Of a stretch of 64,000 nucleotides of DNA, positions 32,732 to 41,071 are shown one piece after another. This DNA is from CAZKJL01 sp964611095. GTDB taxonomy: Bacteria; Patescibacteriota; Gracilibacteria; Peribacterales; Peribacteraceae. The translations under genes were made by a program, and so were the position numbers. Each line of letters opens with the position of its first letter. Position 1 is the first letter of the stretch. The notes under the pieces are model-generated. The model saw nothing but the letters and a program-made list of their open reading frames with translations. It was not told the origin of the DNA and did no database searches. Location of the stretch: assembly GCA_964611095.1 (NCBI GenBank), contig CAZSWJ010000001.1, positions 124,001 to 188,000 of the forward strand. The letters are read 5' to 3'.

Positions 32732-34530
32732 TGACCTCCCTCAACCTTCGCCGGCTCGGGATCGTTTCCGCTCTCGTCTTGGTGACGGGCGGAGCGTTCT
32801 ACTTCAGCGGCAATTCGGGCGTGTGGAAAGGCGATCTCATGGCAGGAAACTCGGAAAAAATCGGACACAAAAACGATTCGGACATCTATGCCATCGACAT
32901 CGCTCCGCGAAGTCCGTCGGCGATTCTTCTGAAAGATCAGACGTACGTCATCGTGATTCCGGATGACGATTCCATCGTGTCGCAGACATTGGATGACGTG
33001 ATGTCCATTCCCGGCGGCGGACCCGTTTCGTACTTCGGATACAAATATTCGACGGGCGACATGTCGCTCGAAAAGGATCCCGCTCGCCGCAGCGCTCCGG
33101 CGTTCAACGACCGTTTCCCGGGCACGTTCTTCCATTCCGACAAGGCGGCTTCCGATCCCGTTGTCGTGGCATTCGAAAATGCTCAGGCGCTGTCTCCCGT
33201 GAGCGCAGGCACCGTGACCGTCGACAAGAACAGCAGGTTTGTTCTCAAGGTTTTCGAAGACGTTCCCGTCACCTTCGATGTCGCATCGGGTATCGCCGTC
33301 GAGACGTCGACAAGTTCGTCCGACATGTTGAGCAGTTCCGTTCAGGCGCCGATGTGCGGTGACGGTGTGTGCAACGGAGGCGAATCGAACATCGCATGCG
33401 ATCCCGTGGCGGACGATCCGACGATTTGCGACGGTCACGTGTTCTGTCCTCAGGATTGCGGCGACCAGTTGCAAGTGCCCGACGTATCGGCCGGTACGAC
33501 CTCATCGGGTTCCTCCCCAGGGTCTTCCGTCGTGTGCGGAGACAATGTTTGTAACGGCAGCGAGGCATCCAACGATGCGGCCGGACCGAACTACTGCGCC
33601 GTCGATTGTCCCGCCGTCGCATCCGCTCTCTCCGCCGTCACCTGGAATCCCGAGCCCTCCGTTCCGTACGGCACCGCGGTCCCGGGTGGCTTCCATGAAT
33701 TCGGAGCCGGTGTCGCTCTCGGCAAAATGTGGGTCGTCGGCGGCATCGTCGGTTCCAGCCAAATTTCAAACGAAGTTTTCGCGTTCACGGGGAGCTCATG
33801 GTTGCAGATCAGCACGCTCCCCGAACCGTTGTACGGCGCATCCGTCACCGAATTCCAGAACGAAATTTGGGTCATCGGCGGCACGAATTGCGGCTCTCAG
33901 GACGTGTGTTTCTTCCAGACGACGTATCACTCGCCGGATGGCGTGACGTGGACCGCAGGACCTTCCTTGCCCGTCGGCACCAAGACGTACAACAGTGCGA
34001 CATTCGTCCTCAACGACAAGCTGTTCGTCACCGCTTCCGAGACCAACAGGGTCTACTCGCTCGCCGACGCGACGTCCGCATGGCAACTCGTCGGAACCAT
34101 TGCATATCCCGGCGTTGCATTCTCGAACCCGAACTCCGCCGTCGTGCTCGGCGGCAAAGTGTGGATCGAACAAAGTCGTGCGATCTATTCCTCGATCGAC
34201 GGTGCGACGTGGCAGCGAGAAAGCGTGCTGCCGTACGACACGAAGTCGAACGATACCGGCGGCAACGATCCGTATCCCGCCTCGTTCGTTCTCCACGGCA
34301 ATACCCTCGTCCTCGTCGGCAATGCTCCGGACCCGAGTGCCACGGTCCAAGAACCGAACTGCTACAAGACCGTTCAGACATCGGCCGATGGAGTGCATTG
34401 GGCGGCGACCGCTGCTAACCAATGCTGGGTCCCGAACCGTTACCACATCGTGCTTTCGTACCAGGGTAAAATCTGGCTCTTCTCCAAAGACTTCGCTCAA
34501 GGCAACGTCTACAGCACGACGTTGAACTAG
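32728..34530 (+). CDS. Surface protein with kelch-like beta-propeller
   Basis: 600 residues. Membrane segment LGIVSALVLVTGGAFYFSG near the start. A module with KDQTYVIVIPDDDSIVSQTL and YFGYKYSTGDMSLEKDPAR corresponds to the second part of the N-terminal module in the two genes upstream. Two Cys-rich units follow (CGDGVCNGGESNIACDP, CGDNVCNGSEASNDAAG), then a propeller of about 290 residues with kelch-type blades (GVALGKMWVVGGIVGSSQIS, VTEFQNEIWVIGGTNCGS). No catalytic residues are evident. The start ATG overlaps the previous stop by four bases, so it is translationally coupled. It ends 15 bases from the convergent gatA stop. Confidence 0.82.
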   Translation: MMTSLNLRRLGIVSALVLVTGGAFYFSGNSGVWKGDLMAGNSEKIGHKNDSDIYAIDIAPRSPSAILLKDQTYVIVIPDDDSIVSQTLDDVMSIPGGGPVSYFGYKYSTGDMSLEKDPARRSAPAFNDRFPGTFFHSDKAASDPVVVAFENAQALSPVSAGTVTVDKNSRFVLKVFEDVPVTFDVASGIAVETSTSSSDMLSSSVQAPMCGDGVCNGGESNIACDPVADDPTICDGHVFCPQDCGDQLQVPDVSAGTTSSGSSPGSSVVCGDNVCNGSEASNDAAGPNYCAVDCPAVASALSAVTWNPEPSVPYGTAVPGGFHEFGAGVALGKMWVVGGIVGSSQISNEVFAFTGSSWLQISTLPEPLYGASVTEFQNEIWVIGGTNCGSQDVCFFQTTYHSPDGVTWTAGPSLPVGTKTYNSATFVLNDKLFVTASETNRVYSLADATSAWQLVGTIAYPGVAFSNPNSAVVLGGKVWIEQSRAIYSSIDGATWQRESVLPYDTKSNDTGGNDPYPASFVLHGNTLVLVGNAPDPSATVQEPNCYKTVQTSADGVHWAATAANQCWVPNRYHIVLSYQGKIWLFSKDFAQGNVYSTTLN

Positions 34531-34545
34531 CTCACGCGCACCGCA

Positions 34546-36003
34546 TCACAGTGTCGGCTTTTTGAGGTGCCACGTGGTCGCGTTCTGATAGGCGTAGGCT
34601 GCGCCGAGGATCGTCGCCTCTCCCCATTGAGGTCCCATGAGTTGGAGCCCCAGGGGAAGGCCTTTCTTCGTGAATCCCGCCTGTACGGAAAGAGCGGGGA
34701 TGCCGCCCATGACGGCACCGTCCATGAACACGTCTTCCAGGTACATGGCCACCGGGTCGTCGGTGTGTGCTCCGATCGTGAACGCGGGTGACGGCGTGAC
34801 CGGACACGCGATGACATCGACGGTCTTCCACGCTTCATCGAAATCGCGACCCACGAGCGTGCGGACTTGCTGTGCCTTCTTGTAGTACGCGTCGAAGTAT
34901 CCGGCTGAGAGTGCGTACGTTCCGATCATGATGCGGCGCTTCACCTCAGGTCCGAATCCTTCGCTGCGAGCACGCTTGTAGTAGTCCACCAAATCGGCGG
35001 GCTTCTGCACCGTGTGTCCGAAGCGGATGCCGTCGTAGCGCGCCATGTTCGAGCTCACTTCGCTGGGGCAGAGGACGTAGTACGTGGCGAGCGCGTACTT
35101 GGTGTGCGGCAGACTGATGTCGACGAGTGTCGCACCCAGGTCCTTGAGGACCTTGATGGCGTCGCGTGCGGAGGCTTCCACTTCCGCGTCCATACCGTCG
35201 ATGAAGTACTCTTTCGGCACACCGACACGCACGCCTTTCAGGTCTTTCTTCAGGGCTCCGGCGTAGTTCGGTACCTCGCGATCCGAGGTCGTGGCGTCCA
35301 TGATGTCTTTGCCCGCGATCGCTTGGAGCACGAGTGCCAGATCTTCCACGGTCTTGCACATGGGTCCGATGGTATCGAGCGAACTCGCCATGCTCATCAC
35401 GCCGTAGCGACTCGTGCGTCCGTACGTCGGACGGATGCCGGTGATGTTGCAGAATGCCGCGGGCTGACGGATGGAGCCGCCCGTGTCCGTACCGAGTGCG
35501 AAAATACATTCGTCGGCGGCGACCGCGGCTGCCGATCCTCCGGACGAACCTCCGGCGACGCGCGTGGTGTCCCACGGATTTTTCGTGACGCCGTAGCACG
35601 ACGTCTCGGTGGAACCGCCCATCGTGAATTCATCGGTGTTCGTCTTTCCGATGCTGATCGCACCGTTCGATTTGAGACGTTTCGTCGTCGTGGAATCGTA
35701 CGGAGGAACGTAGTCTTTGTTCCGGAGCATGTTCGAGCATCCGGTCGTCGGCACGCCCTCTTCGCAGTACACGTCTTTGGCCAAGTAGGGGATGCCGGTG
35801 AGGGGTGAATCGAACGTTTTCTTCGCATCGATTTTCTTGGCTTCGTCCAGGGCTCGGTCAAAATTCCTGTGCACGACCGCGTTCAGTTTCTTGTCCACGG
35901 ATTCGATTCTCTCGATGCACGCGCGCGTCAGTTGCTCGGAAGAAATTTCTTTCTTCGTGAGCTTGTCGTGAGCCTGCGAAATGGTGAGTGAACTGAGGCT
36001 CAT
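34546..36003 (-). CDS. gatA: Aspartyl/glutamyl-tRNA amidotransferase subunit A
   Basis: 485 residues, amidase-signature family. The Ser-cisSer-Lys triad is visible: K76 in GIPYLAKDVYC, S153 in the GGSSGGS loop, and S177 in GTDTGGSIRQPAAF, at the positions usual for GatA. It frees ammonia from glutamine to convert misacylated Glu-tRNA-Gln (and Asp-tRNA-Asn) to the correct amide form together with GatB and GatC. The start overlaps the stop of gatC by four bases. gatB is not in this window. Confidence 0.97.
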   Translation of the reverse strand: MSLSSLTISQAHDKLTKKEISSEQLTRACIERIESVDKKLNAVVHRNFDRALDEAKKIDAKKTFDSPLTGIPYLAKDVYCEEGVPTTGCSNMLRNKDYVPPYDSTTTKRLKSNGAISIGKTNTDEFTMGGSTETSCYGVTKNPWDTTRVAGGSSGGSAAAVAADECIFALGTDTGGSIRQPAAFCNITGIRPTYGRTSRYGVMSMASSLDTIGPMCKTVEDLALVLQAIAGKDIMDATTSDREVPNYAGALKKDLKGVRVGVPKEYFIDGMDAEVEASARDAIKVLKDLGATLVDISLPHTKYALATYYVLCPSEVSSNMARYDGIRFGHTVQKPADLVDYYKRARSEGFGPEVKRRIMIGTYALSAGYFDAYYKKAQQVRTLVGRDFDEAWKTVDVIACPVTPSPAFTIGAHTDDPVAMYLEDVFMDGAVMGGIPALSVQAGFTKKGLPLGLQLMGPQWGEATILGAAYAYQNATTWHLKKPTL

Positions 36004-36296
36004 CCGTGGGCGTGAGGAACTTGGATCTGGTGATCGCTGATCGGAAGAGGGGACGTCCCCAGCATCATGTCTCCGGTCGCCTCGCTCGGACGCACCGTGT
36101 CCTCGCGCAGCGCGTTTACGATGCCCGTCACCTGTGCGGTGGGCTTCACATCGGAGGTGTTCACCTCGTTCAAAACGTCGATGTAGGTCAAAATCGAGCT
36201 AAGTTGACTTGTCATTTTGTCAATTTCATCTGACTTAAGCTCCAACCTGGCCAGCTTGGCGATATGAAGGACTTGGTCGCGTGTAAGGGCGGGCAT
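36000..36296 (-). CDS. gatC: Aspartyl/glutamyl-tRNA amidotransferase subunit C
   Basis: 98 residues, the usual size. It opens MPALTRDQVLHIAKLARLEL and has SQLSSILTYIDVLNEVNTSD, VRPSEATGDMMLGTSP, which are family hallmarks. It wraps around GatA and GatB to hold the complex together. The ATG at 36296 gives the standard N-terminus; the open frame further upstream runs into an inverted repeat. It is first in a gatC-gatA unit. Confidence 0.95.
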   Translation of the reverse strand: MPALTRDQVLHIAKLARLELKSDEIDKMTSQLSSILTYIDVLNEVNTSDVKPTAQVTGIVNALREDTVRPSEATGDMMLGTSPLPISDHQIQVPHAHG

Positions 36297-36346
36297 ACGC
36301 GGCCAAGTATCGGGGAGGGAGGGGGCGTGCGCAAGGACTTGCGTGT

Positions 36347-36442
36347 AAAGTGCGGAAGTGAAGAAGTGCGGAAGTCTAAAAGTACAATTACTTTCGCATT
36401 TTTGGAACTTCTTAACTTCTTCACTTTCGTACTTCCGCACTT
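36347..36442. repeat. AAGTACGG-type long inverted repeat (copy 2)
   Basis: Left arm AAGTGCGG AAGTGAAG AAGTGCGG AAGTC; right arm with ACTTTCGCA, ACTTCTTAACTTCTTCACTTTCGTACTTCCGCACTT. It lies between the divergent starts of gatC and rnpA and reaches to the base before the rnpA ATG. Confidence 0.8.
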
Positions 36443-36835
36443 ATGTCACTTCTCCGTCTGTCCGGCCGCAAAGTCTGTGAACGCGTGAAGTCCAAGGGCT
36501 TCTCGTGGAAGGGCAAGCACCTGCAGGCGCGCGTGCTGCCCGGCGCTCCGCGCAACCTCGCTGCGGGCAGTCCCACGGGACTCTTCGTGGGCGTGCTCAC
36601 GTCGGCCAAGCTGGACAAGTCCGCCGTGAAGCGAAACCGCATGCGGCGTCGTTGCCGCGAGGCGCTGCGAGTCAGCCTTGCGCTTCCGGGAAACGAGGTT
36701 GGTTTGCCTCCGACACAGTTGCTGCTCATGCCCCGCTCCTCTAGCCTGTCTGCGCCCTTCGAGGAGATTCTCCTCGATGCAGAGCGACTCATTTCTTCCC
36801 TCCGTCCCCGTGGCCGATCAGAAGTCCAAACGTAG
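36443..36835 (+). CDS. rnpA: Ribonuclease P protein component
   Basis: 130 residues. The RNR motif that contacts RNase P RNA is seen in KSAVKRNRMRRRCREALR, and the N-terminal GRKVCERVKSKGFSWKGKHL fits the family. The protein helps RNase P RNA cut the 5' leaders of tRNAs. The C-terminus overlaps the start of yidC by about 60 bases in another frame, an arrangement that follows the widely conserved rnpA-yidC order. The ATG directly follows the inverted repeat. Confidence 0.9.
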   Translation: MSLLRLSGRKVCERVKSKGFSWKGKHLQARVLPGAPRNLAAGSPTGLFVGVLTSAKLDKSAVKRNRMRRRCREALRVSLALPGNEVGLPPTQLLLMPRSSSLSAPFEEILLDAERLISSLRPRGRSEVQT

Positions 36836-38042
36836 TTCACTCGAATTTTTGCTGACGTTCGTGGCGCTGTTCTTCATCACGAACATGGCGCTGAAATATT
36901 TCTTCCCCGCCAAGGACACGTCGTCTCCCGCGGTGAGGCTCACGATGCAGGCCGCGTCGGTGAGCGAGGGCAACGATCCCGTCGTCATCATCCACAACGA
37001 CACCGACAAAGATCTTCCGCTTCCGACTCGCTGTCCGCAGCCGCCGGTCGACGTTGCGCACATCGTCCAGAAGGACGGGAAGGACGTTCGCACGGACATC
37101 ATCCCGAACACGTCGGTGCTCCCCTGTACGGAAGTCACCGCGGTGAAGGCGCATGGAACGCAGGAGGTGAATCTTGCCTCGTGGAAGTACGCATTGTTCC
37201 AAGAGAACGGAACGTACGAAGCGGGACTCGATCTCCCCGAGTCGTTCGCCGCGGGCAACCCGGACGATCACGCGTCGGTGCAATTCAAGATCACCGAGGT
37301 CGGTTTCTTCACGAAAATTTTCCGCACGTTCATCAGCAAGCCGCTCTTCAACGGACTCATCTTCATCGCATCGTGGGTTCCGGGTCACAACTTGGGCGTC
37401 GCCATCATTCTGCTCACCATTCTCATCAAGCTCGTCTTGCTCGTGCCGAACCAGCACGCGCTCGAGGGTCAGCGCAAATTGCAGCTGCTGCAGCCGCGCA
37501 TGGAGGAGGTGAAGAAGAAGTATCCCAACGACCCCACGCGCGTGCAGGAAGAAACCATGAAGCTGTGGAAGGAAATGAAAATCAATCCGCTCCAATCGTG
37601 TTTGCCGACGCTTCTGCAGCTCCCCATTCTCATCGGACTCTTCTACGTCATCCGCAACGGCATCTCCATCGAGACGAGTCAGCACATGCTCTACTCGGCC
37701 TACCTCACGCTCCCTCCGAATTACCTCACGCACACGTTCCTCGGTTTCGATCTCATCAAGCCGAGCGTCTACATCATGCCGCCGCTCCTCGTCATCCTGC
37801 AGTTCATTCAGGTGAAAATGATGATGGCGAAGAAAAAGAAGAAGGACGAAATCGTCGTGAAGCCCACGGGCAAGAAGTCCTGGATGCCCGAGCTCGATCA
37901 GCAGACGATCATGATGTACGCGCTGCCGTTCATGATCGGTTTCTTCGCTCTCAAATTCCCCGCCGCGGTGTCGCTGTACTGGGGAGTCTCCACGCTGTTT
38001 GCCATCGCGCAACAAGCGTATGTGATGCACGAGAAGCTGTAG
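36777..38042 (+). CDS. yidC: Membrane protein insertase YidC
   Basis: 421 residues. First membrane segment LEFLLTFVALFFITNMALKY, an extracytoplasmic domain of about 170 residues, then the conserved insertase core. The core begins FISKPLFNGLIFIASWVPG, continues with GVAIILLTILIKLVLLVPN, a cytoplasmic hairpin (QPRMEEVKKKYPNDPTRVQEE), LQSCLPTLLQLPILIGLFYV and a last segment AAVSLYWGVSTLFAIAQQAYV. The groove Arg of most YidC proteins is a Lys here (ILIK), a conservative change. It inserts and folds membrane proteins. ATG 36777 is used; a GTG about 30 bases later would shorten the overlap with rnpA. Confidence 0.94.
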   Translation: MQSDSFLPSVPVADQKSKRSSLEFLLTFVALFFITNMALKYFFPAKDTSSPAVRLTMQAASVSEGNDPVVIIHNDTDKDLPLPTRCPQPPVDVAHIVQKDGKDVRTDIIPNTSVLPCTEVTAVKAHGTQEVNLASWKYALFQENGTYEAGLDLPESFAAGNPDDHASVQFKITEVGFFTKIFRTFISKPLFNGLIFIASWVPGHNLGVAIILLTILIKLVLLVPNQHALEGQRKLQLLQPRMEEVKKKYPNDPTRVQEETMKLWKEMKINPLQSCLPTLLQLPILIGLFYVIRNGISIETSQHMLYSAYLTLPPNYLTHTFLGFDLIKPSVYIMPPLLVILQFIQVKMMMAKKKKKDEIVVKPTGKKSWMPELDQQTIMMYALPFMIGFFALKFPAAVSLYWGVSTLFAIAQQAYVMHEKL

Positions 38043-38060
38043 ATGCGCCAACACATTCGG

Positions 38061-38076
38061 TGTTAGCATAACGTCC
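38061..38076 (+). promoter_or_regulatory. Extended -10, leaderless type
   Basis: TGTTAGCAT with TAGCAT at 38064-38069 and seven bases before the ATG at 38077. The expected start point is at or one base before the ATG. Confidence 0.5.
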
Positions 38077-39972
38077 ATGAAATTGAAGATGCTGCGGGCA
38101 TACGTGCAAGTCGCCATGGGCTCGGTGCTCGGGGTATTCATCGGCGTCTTGCTGCATCAGTCGTCCGTCATCGATACTCCCGCATCGATCACTGTTTCGG
38201 CGGCGGCACCGACGGGCCTTGTGTACGGCGCCACGTACGACGGGGAATCAAACGGCGTGCACAATTTCAACGGGAGTGCCGTAGGCCTCACGGGTGCGGC
38301 CGGCGGCTCTCAGCAATTCACGTATGTGTTCAAGGCGAATGCCGGCAGTCCCATCGTGTTCATCAGCAACTATTTCTCGAGCACCATCGGCAGCAATCCG
38401 TTTCAGTTGTCCGACCCGAATGCGGGAAGTGACGGATGTCATATCAGCCAAGGGTTGATTGCGGCGATCGGCTCGGGGGATGCGGCGGGACTGCAGGTTG
38501 CCGTCGGCAACAACGGTATCGTTGCGTATGCGCACGCCGGCAACTATGCGCCGGTTCTTTTGAGTTACCAAACAGCCGTTCAGGACAAGAGGGTGGCTAT
38601 CGTTGCTGACGGGACCAGTGCGCCCGTTTTGTATGTGAACGGTACGTCGCAAGGTGCGTCGACCCGAATGCCAAACAGGCCGCTGGGACTCTATGCATCG
38701 TACGTGGGAGCAGGACACAGCTGCATCGTGCAATCGCAGCAAAACTTTGCCGGCACGCTCGATTTCATCTGTATCTACGACAGGGCGCTGACCGCCGCGG
38801 AGATTGAAGCGGTACCCGAAACGAACAACTGCCTTCCGTCCACCGACATCAAAGTGACGCTCTCGAATCTTTCGCCGTCCGCGCCGTGGGCGAAAGACCA
38901 ACAAGGGACCGTCGACGTACACGTGACGAATCAATCCGATACCGATGCCGACAATGTCAGTCTGACGCTCGACTTCCCACAAATGACGATCCAGGGGGTC
39001 GACGGCAATCCTGCGTGCACGGGAAATCCTTGCAACCTCGGCACGTTGCCCGCACACCAAACGTACACGTTTACCGTTCGTCTCAAGCGTACGAATGTTC
39101 CCGCGTGTGACGCAAGCAGTTCGCACACCGTCTCCGCATCCGCGACCGTGGGCACGTCGACGGCGGAATCCGCTTCGCTGCTTGCCGATAACGCTGCGAG
39201 TTTGGATATCGATGTGACGTGCACATATTGCGGCGATGGCACCCGTCAGACCCCTGCGAATGACAATGGTGGAACGGAACAGTGTGACAACGGTCCTACC
39301 AATGGCCTGGTGCCTGCCGCATGTTCCGCGACGTGTCAGGATCAGATCACGAACCTTGCCATCACTCCTCTGGTCTTCACTCCGGAAGGAGGGGGTGCAG
39401 GCGATCCATGGCCCTACGATGGGAACGGTACCGTGTCATTCAGCGTGCAAAATACGGGCAATATTCCTGCCGAAAATGTAGTGGTGGATTTCCTCACCCT
39501 CAATCCTCCGTTCTCGATCGATTCCGTTCAGAGCGGTCCGATGACACGCTCCACGATCAACCGCGGTAACCTTGGAACACTGCCTGCCGGCCAGACGGTC
39601 AGTGTCACGCTCAATGTTTCGCATCACTCACCCGGTTCATGCCTGAGCTCACCGATCCTTTTTTCAGTCAAAGGAAAAGTCTCAACGTCGACGCCCGAAA
39701 CGACGAACGTGGACAATGAAAAAACCACGTTGGTGGATCTCACGTGCGGCTATTGCGGCGATGACATCGTGCAAGATCCGAATGACGATCAAGAGTACGA
39801 AGAGTGTGACAGTACGACCGATGCGTCCTGTGACATGACGACGAACCACTGCACGTGCAAAGCCGATACACCGTACGACCCCGTGAGCAAGAGCTGCCGA
39901 CCGAGCTCGTCATCGTCCTCATCTCAACCCATGTGCTGCAACCTGCAAAGGCAGATGTGTCAGCCGATGTAA
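38077..39972 (+). CDS. Secreted LamG-like surface protein with QPMCCNL tail
   Basis: 631 residues. The N-terminus MKLKMLRAYVQVAMGSVLG matches that of the next gene and carries a membrane segment. Residues about 45-245 resemble a concanavalin/LamG sandwich: FAGTLDFICIYDRALTAAEI is the typical closing motif of this fold. Two CARDB-like or DUF11-like beta domains follow (GTVDVHVTNQSDTDADNVSL, GTVSFSVQNTGNIPAENVVV), separated by Cys units (YCGDGTRQTPANDNGG, YCGDDIVQDPNDD). The end is a Ser run followed by QPMCCNLQRQMCQPM, shared with the next protein. LamG-like domains often bind sugars; binding here is inference. It is probably surface-located. Confidence 0.82.
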   Translation: MKLKMLRAYVQVAMGSVLGVFIGVLLHQSSVIDTPASITVSAAAPTGLVYGATYDGESNGVHNFNGSAVGLTGAAGGSQQFTYVFKANAGSPIVFISNYFSSTIGSNPFQLSDPNAGSDGCHISQGLIAAIGSGDAAGLQVAVGNNGIVAYAHAGNYAPVLLSYQTAVQDKRVAIVADGTSAPVLYVNGTSQGASTRMPNRPLGLYASYVGAGHSCIVQSQQNFAGTLDFICIYDRALTAAEIEAVPETNNCLPSTDIKVTLSNLSPSAPWAKDQQGTVDVHVTNQSDTDADNVSLTLDFPQMTIQGVDGNPACTGNPCNLGTLPAHQTYTFTVRLKRTNVPACDASSSHTVSASATVGTSTAESASLLADNAASLDIDVTCTYCGDGTRQTPANDNGGTEQCDNGPTNGLVPAACSATCQDQITNLAITPLVFTPEGGGAGDPWPYDGNGTVSFSVQNTGNIPAENVVVDFLTLNPPFSIDSVQSGPMTRSTINRGNLGTLPAGQTVSVTLNVSHHSPGSCLSSPILFSVKGKVSTSTPETTNVDNEKTTLVDLTCGYCGDDIVQDPNDDQEYEECDSTTDASCDMTTNHCTCKADTPYDPVSKSCRPSSSSSSSQPMCCNLQRQMCQPM

Positions 39973-40008
39973 GCCGAAAAGATCAACTCCATTGCTTCCG
40001 TGAAGGAG

Positions 40009-40024
40009 TGGTATCATTTTCCGC
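40009..40024 (+). promoter_or_regulatory. Extended -10, leaderless type
   Basis: TGGTATCAT with TATCAT at 40012-40017, seven bases before the ATG at 40025. The start point falls at the ATG. Confidence 0.6.
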
Positions 40025-40978
40025 ATGAAGCCGAAGAAGCCGCGGGCATATCTGCAAGTCATCGTGGGCTCATTCCTCGGGCTGATGTTGGGGTTCGGCG
40101 TGCATCAATTTTTCATCATGCGTTCGTCGGAGCCCGGAAACACGGTGTCAGCGTCGCTGTTCACGGAGAATCAATGTCGTGCCTGTCGCGAGTTCACCGG
40201 TTGCGCCAATTGCGATCGCGATCAGGCTTACTGTGCGGCTCTTGCCTATCAGGAACTTACGCAGGCGTTGCAAGATGCGGCCATTCTTGCGTGCGCCGAC
40301 GCTTTTGCCGCGTGCCGCACCGCCAACCAATGCGAAGCCATTTGCGGATTTTTTTGCAACGGCCAAGCATGCTCCGGAGCCGGCGGCTACTGTACGTCGG
40401 ACAGTCTGTGTTGTGCCGGCCAAGGCCTCACATGCAATACGACGACGAATCGTTGCGAAGGAGATCCGTGCCAGCCCTACAAGGGCACCATGAGCGAATG
40501 CGACTACCCCGTCGGCGGTCCGGTGGCGCCTCCCGCTCCGGCCCCCTCTCCCGTCGGTGGTTCCTGCGGCGTCGCCAAGAACAGTTGCTACGCCTATGTG
40601 TCCAACGGTACGGCCTGCCAAGTCTTGGACAGTGCTCTCCAAGAATGCGAGCCCGATTTAACGTGTGAGAACAATGTCTGCGTCGATCCGTGCGCGGCGC
40701 AAATCGCTCAGCCGATGCCGGAGTGCGATACGGATGACCAAGGCAACGGCATTCCGCCGTACTTTCCTCCGTCCGGTCCGGGCGAAGTCTGTGACACCGT
40801 GCGCAAGTGTTACGTGCGCAGCGGCACGACGTGCACGGAACTCTCCGCCACATCGTTCTGTGAGGACACGCAGTGCGATACCAACAATCTGTGTACATTC
40901 GCTTCCAGTTCGTCCTCGAGCTCGTCATCTCAACCCATGTGCTGCAATCTTCTCACGCAGCAGTGTGAGCGCTTCTAG
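40025..40978 (+). CDS. Secreted Cys-rich protein with QPMCCNL tail
   Basis: 317 residues. The N-terminus (MKPKKPRAYLQVIVGSFLG) matches that of the gene before it and carries the membrane segment. The body is very Cys-rich with spacings seen in small disulfide-bonded domains (CRACREFTGCANCDRDQAYC, CAGQGLTCNTTTNRCEGDPC). It has a Pro-rich linker, more Cys pairs, a Ser run, and the tail QPMCCNLLTQQCERF. At least 20 bases of the tail-coding DNA are identical in both genes. Cys-rich domains imply an oxidising place outside the membrane. No family recognised. Confidence 0.8.
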   Translation: MKPKKPRAYLQVIVGSFLGLMLGFGVHQFFIMRSSEPGNTVSASLFTENQCRACREFTGCANCDRDQAYCAALAYQELTQALQDAAILACADAFAACRTANQCEAICGFFCNGQACSGAGGYCTSDSLCCAGQGLTCNTTTNRCEGDPCQPYKGTMSECDYPVGGPVAPPAPAPSPVGGSCGVAKNSCYAYVSNGTACQVLDSALQECEPDLTCENNVCVDPCAAQIAQPMPECDTDDQGNGIPPYFPPSGPGEVCDTVRKCYVRSGTTCTELSATSFCEDTQCDTNNLCTFASSSSSSSSSQPMCCNLLTQQCERF

Positions 40979-41035
40979 AGAGGGTCGAAATTCTTCATGA
41001 AATCTTGCGTAACGCGATCTTGGGACCGTGTTCAT

Positions 41036-41046
41036 TCTGCTATACT
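41036..41046 (+). promoter_or_regulatory. Extended -10 promoter of the aldolase gene
   Basis: TTCTGCTATACT, TATACT at 41041-41046. A TTGGGA 15 bases upstream may be a weak -35. The leader to the ATG at 41072 is about 18 bases and pyrimidine-rich. Confidence 0.6.
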
Positions 41047-41071
41047 CCGCGTACCCCATCTCCCCACACCT

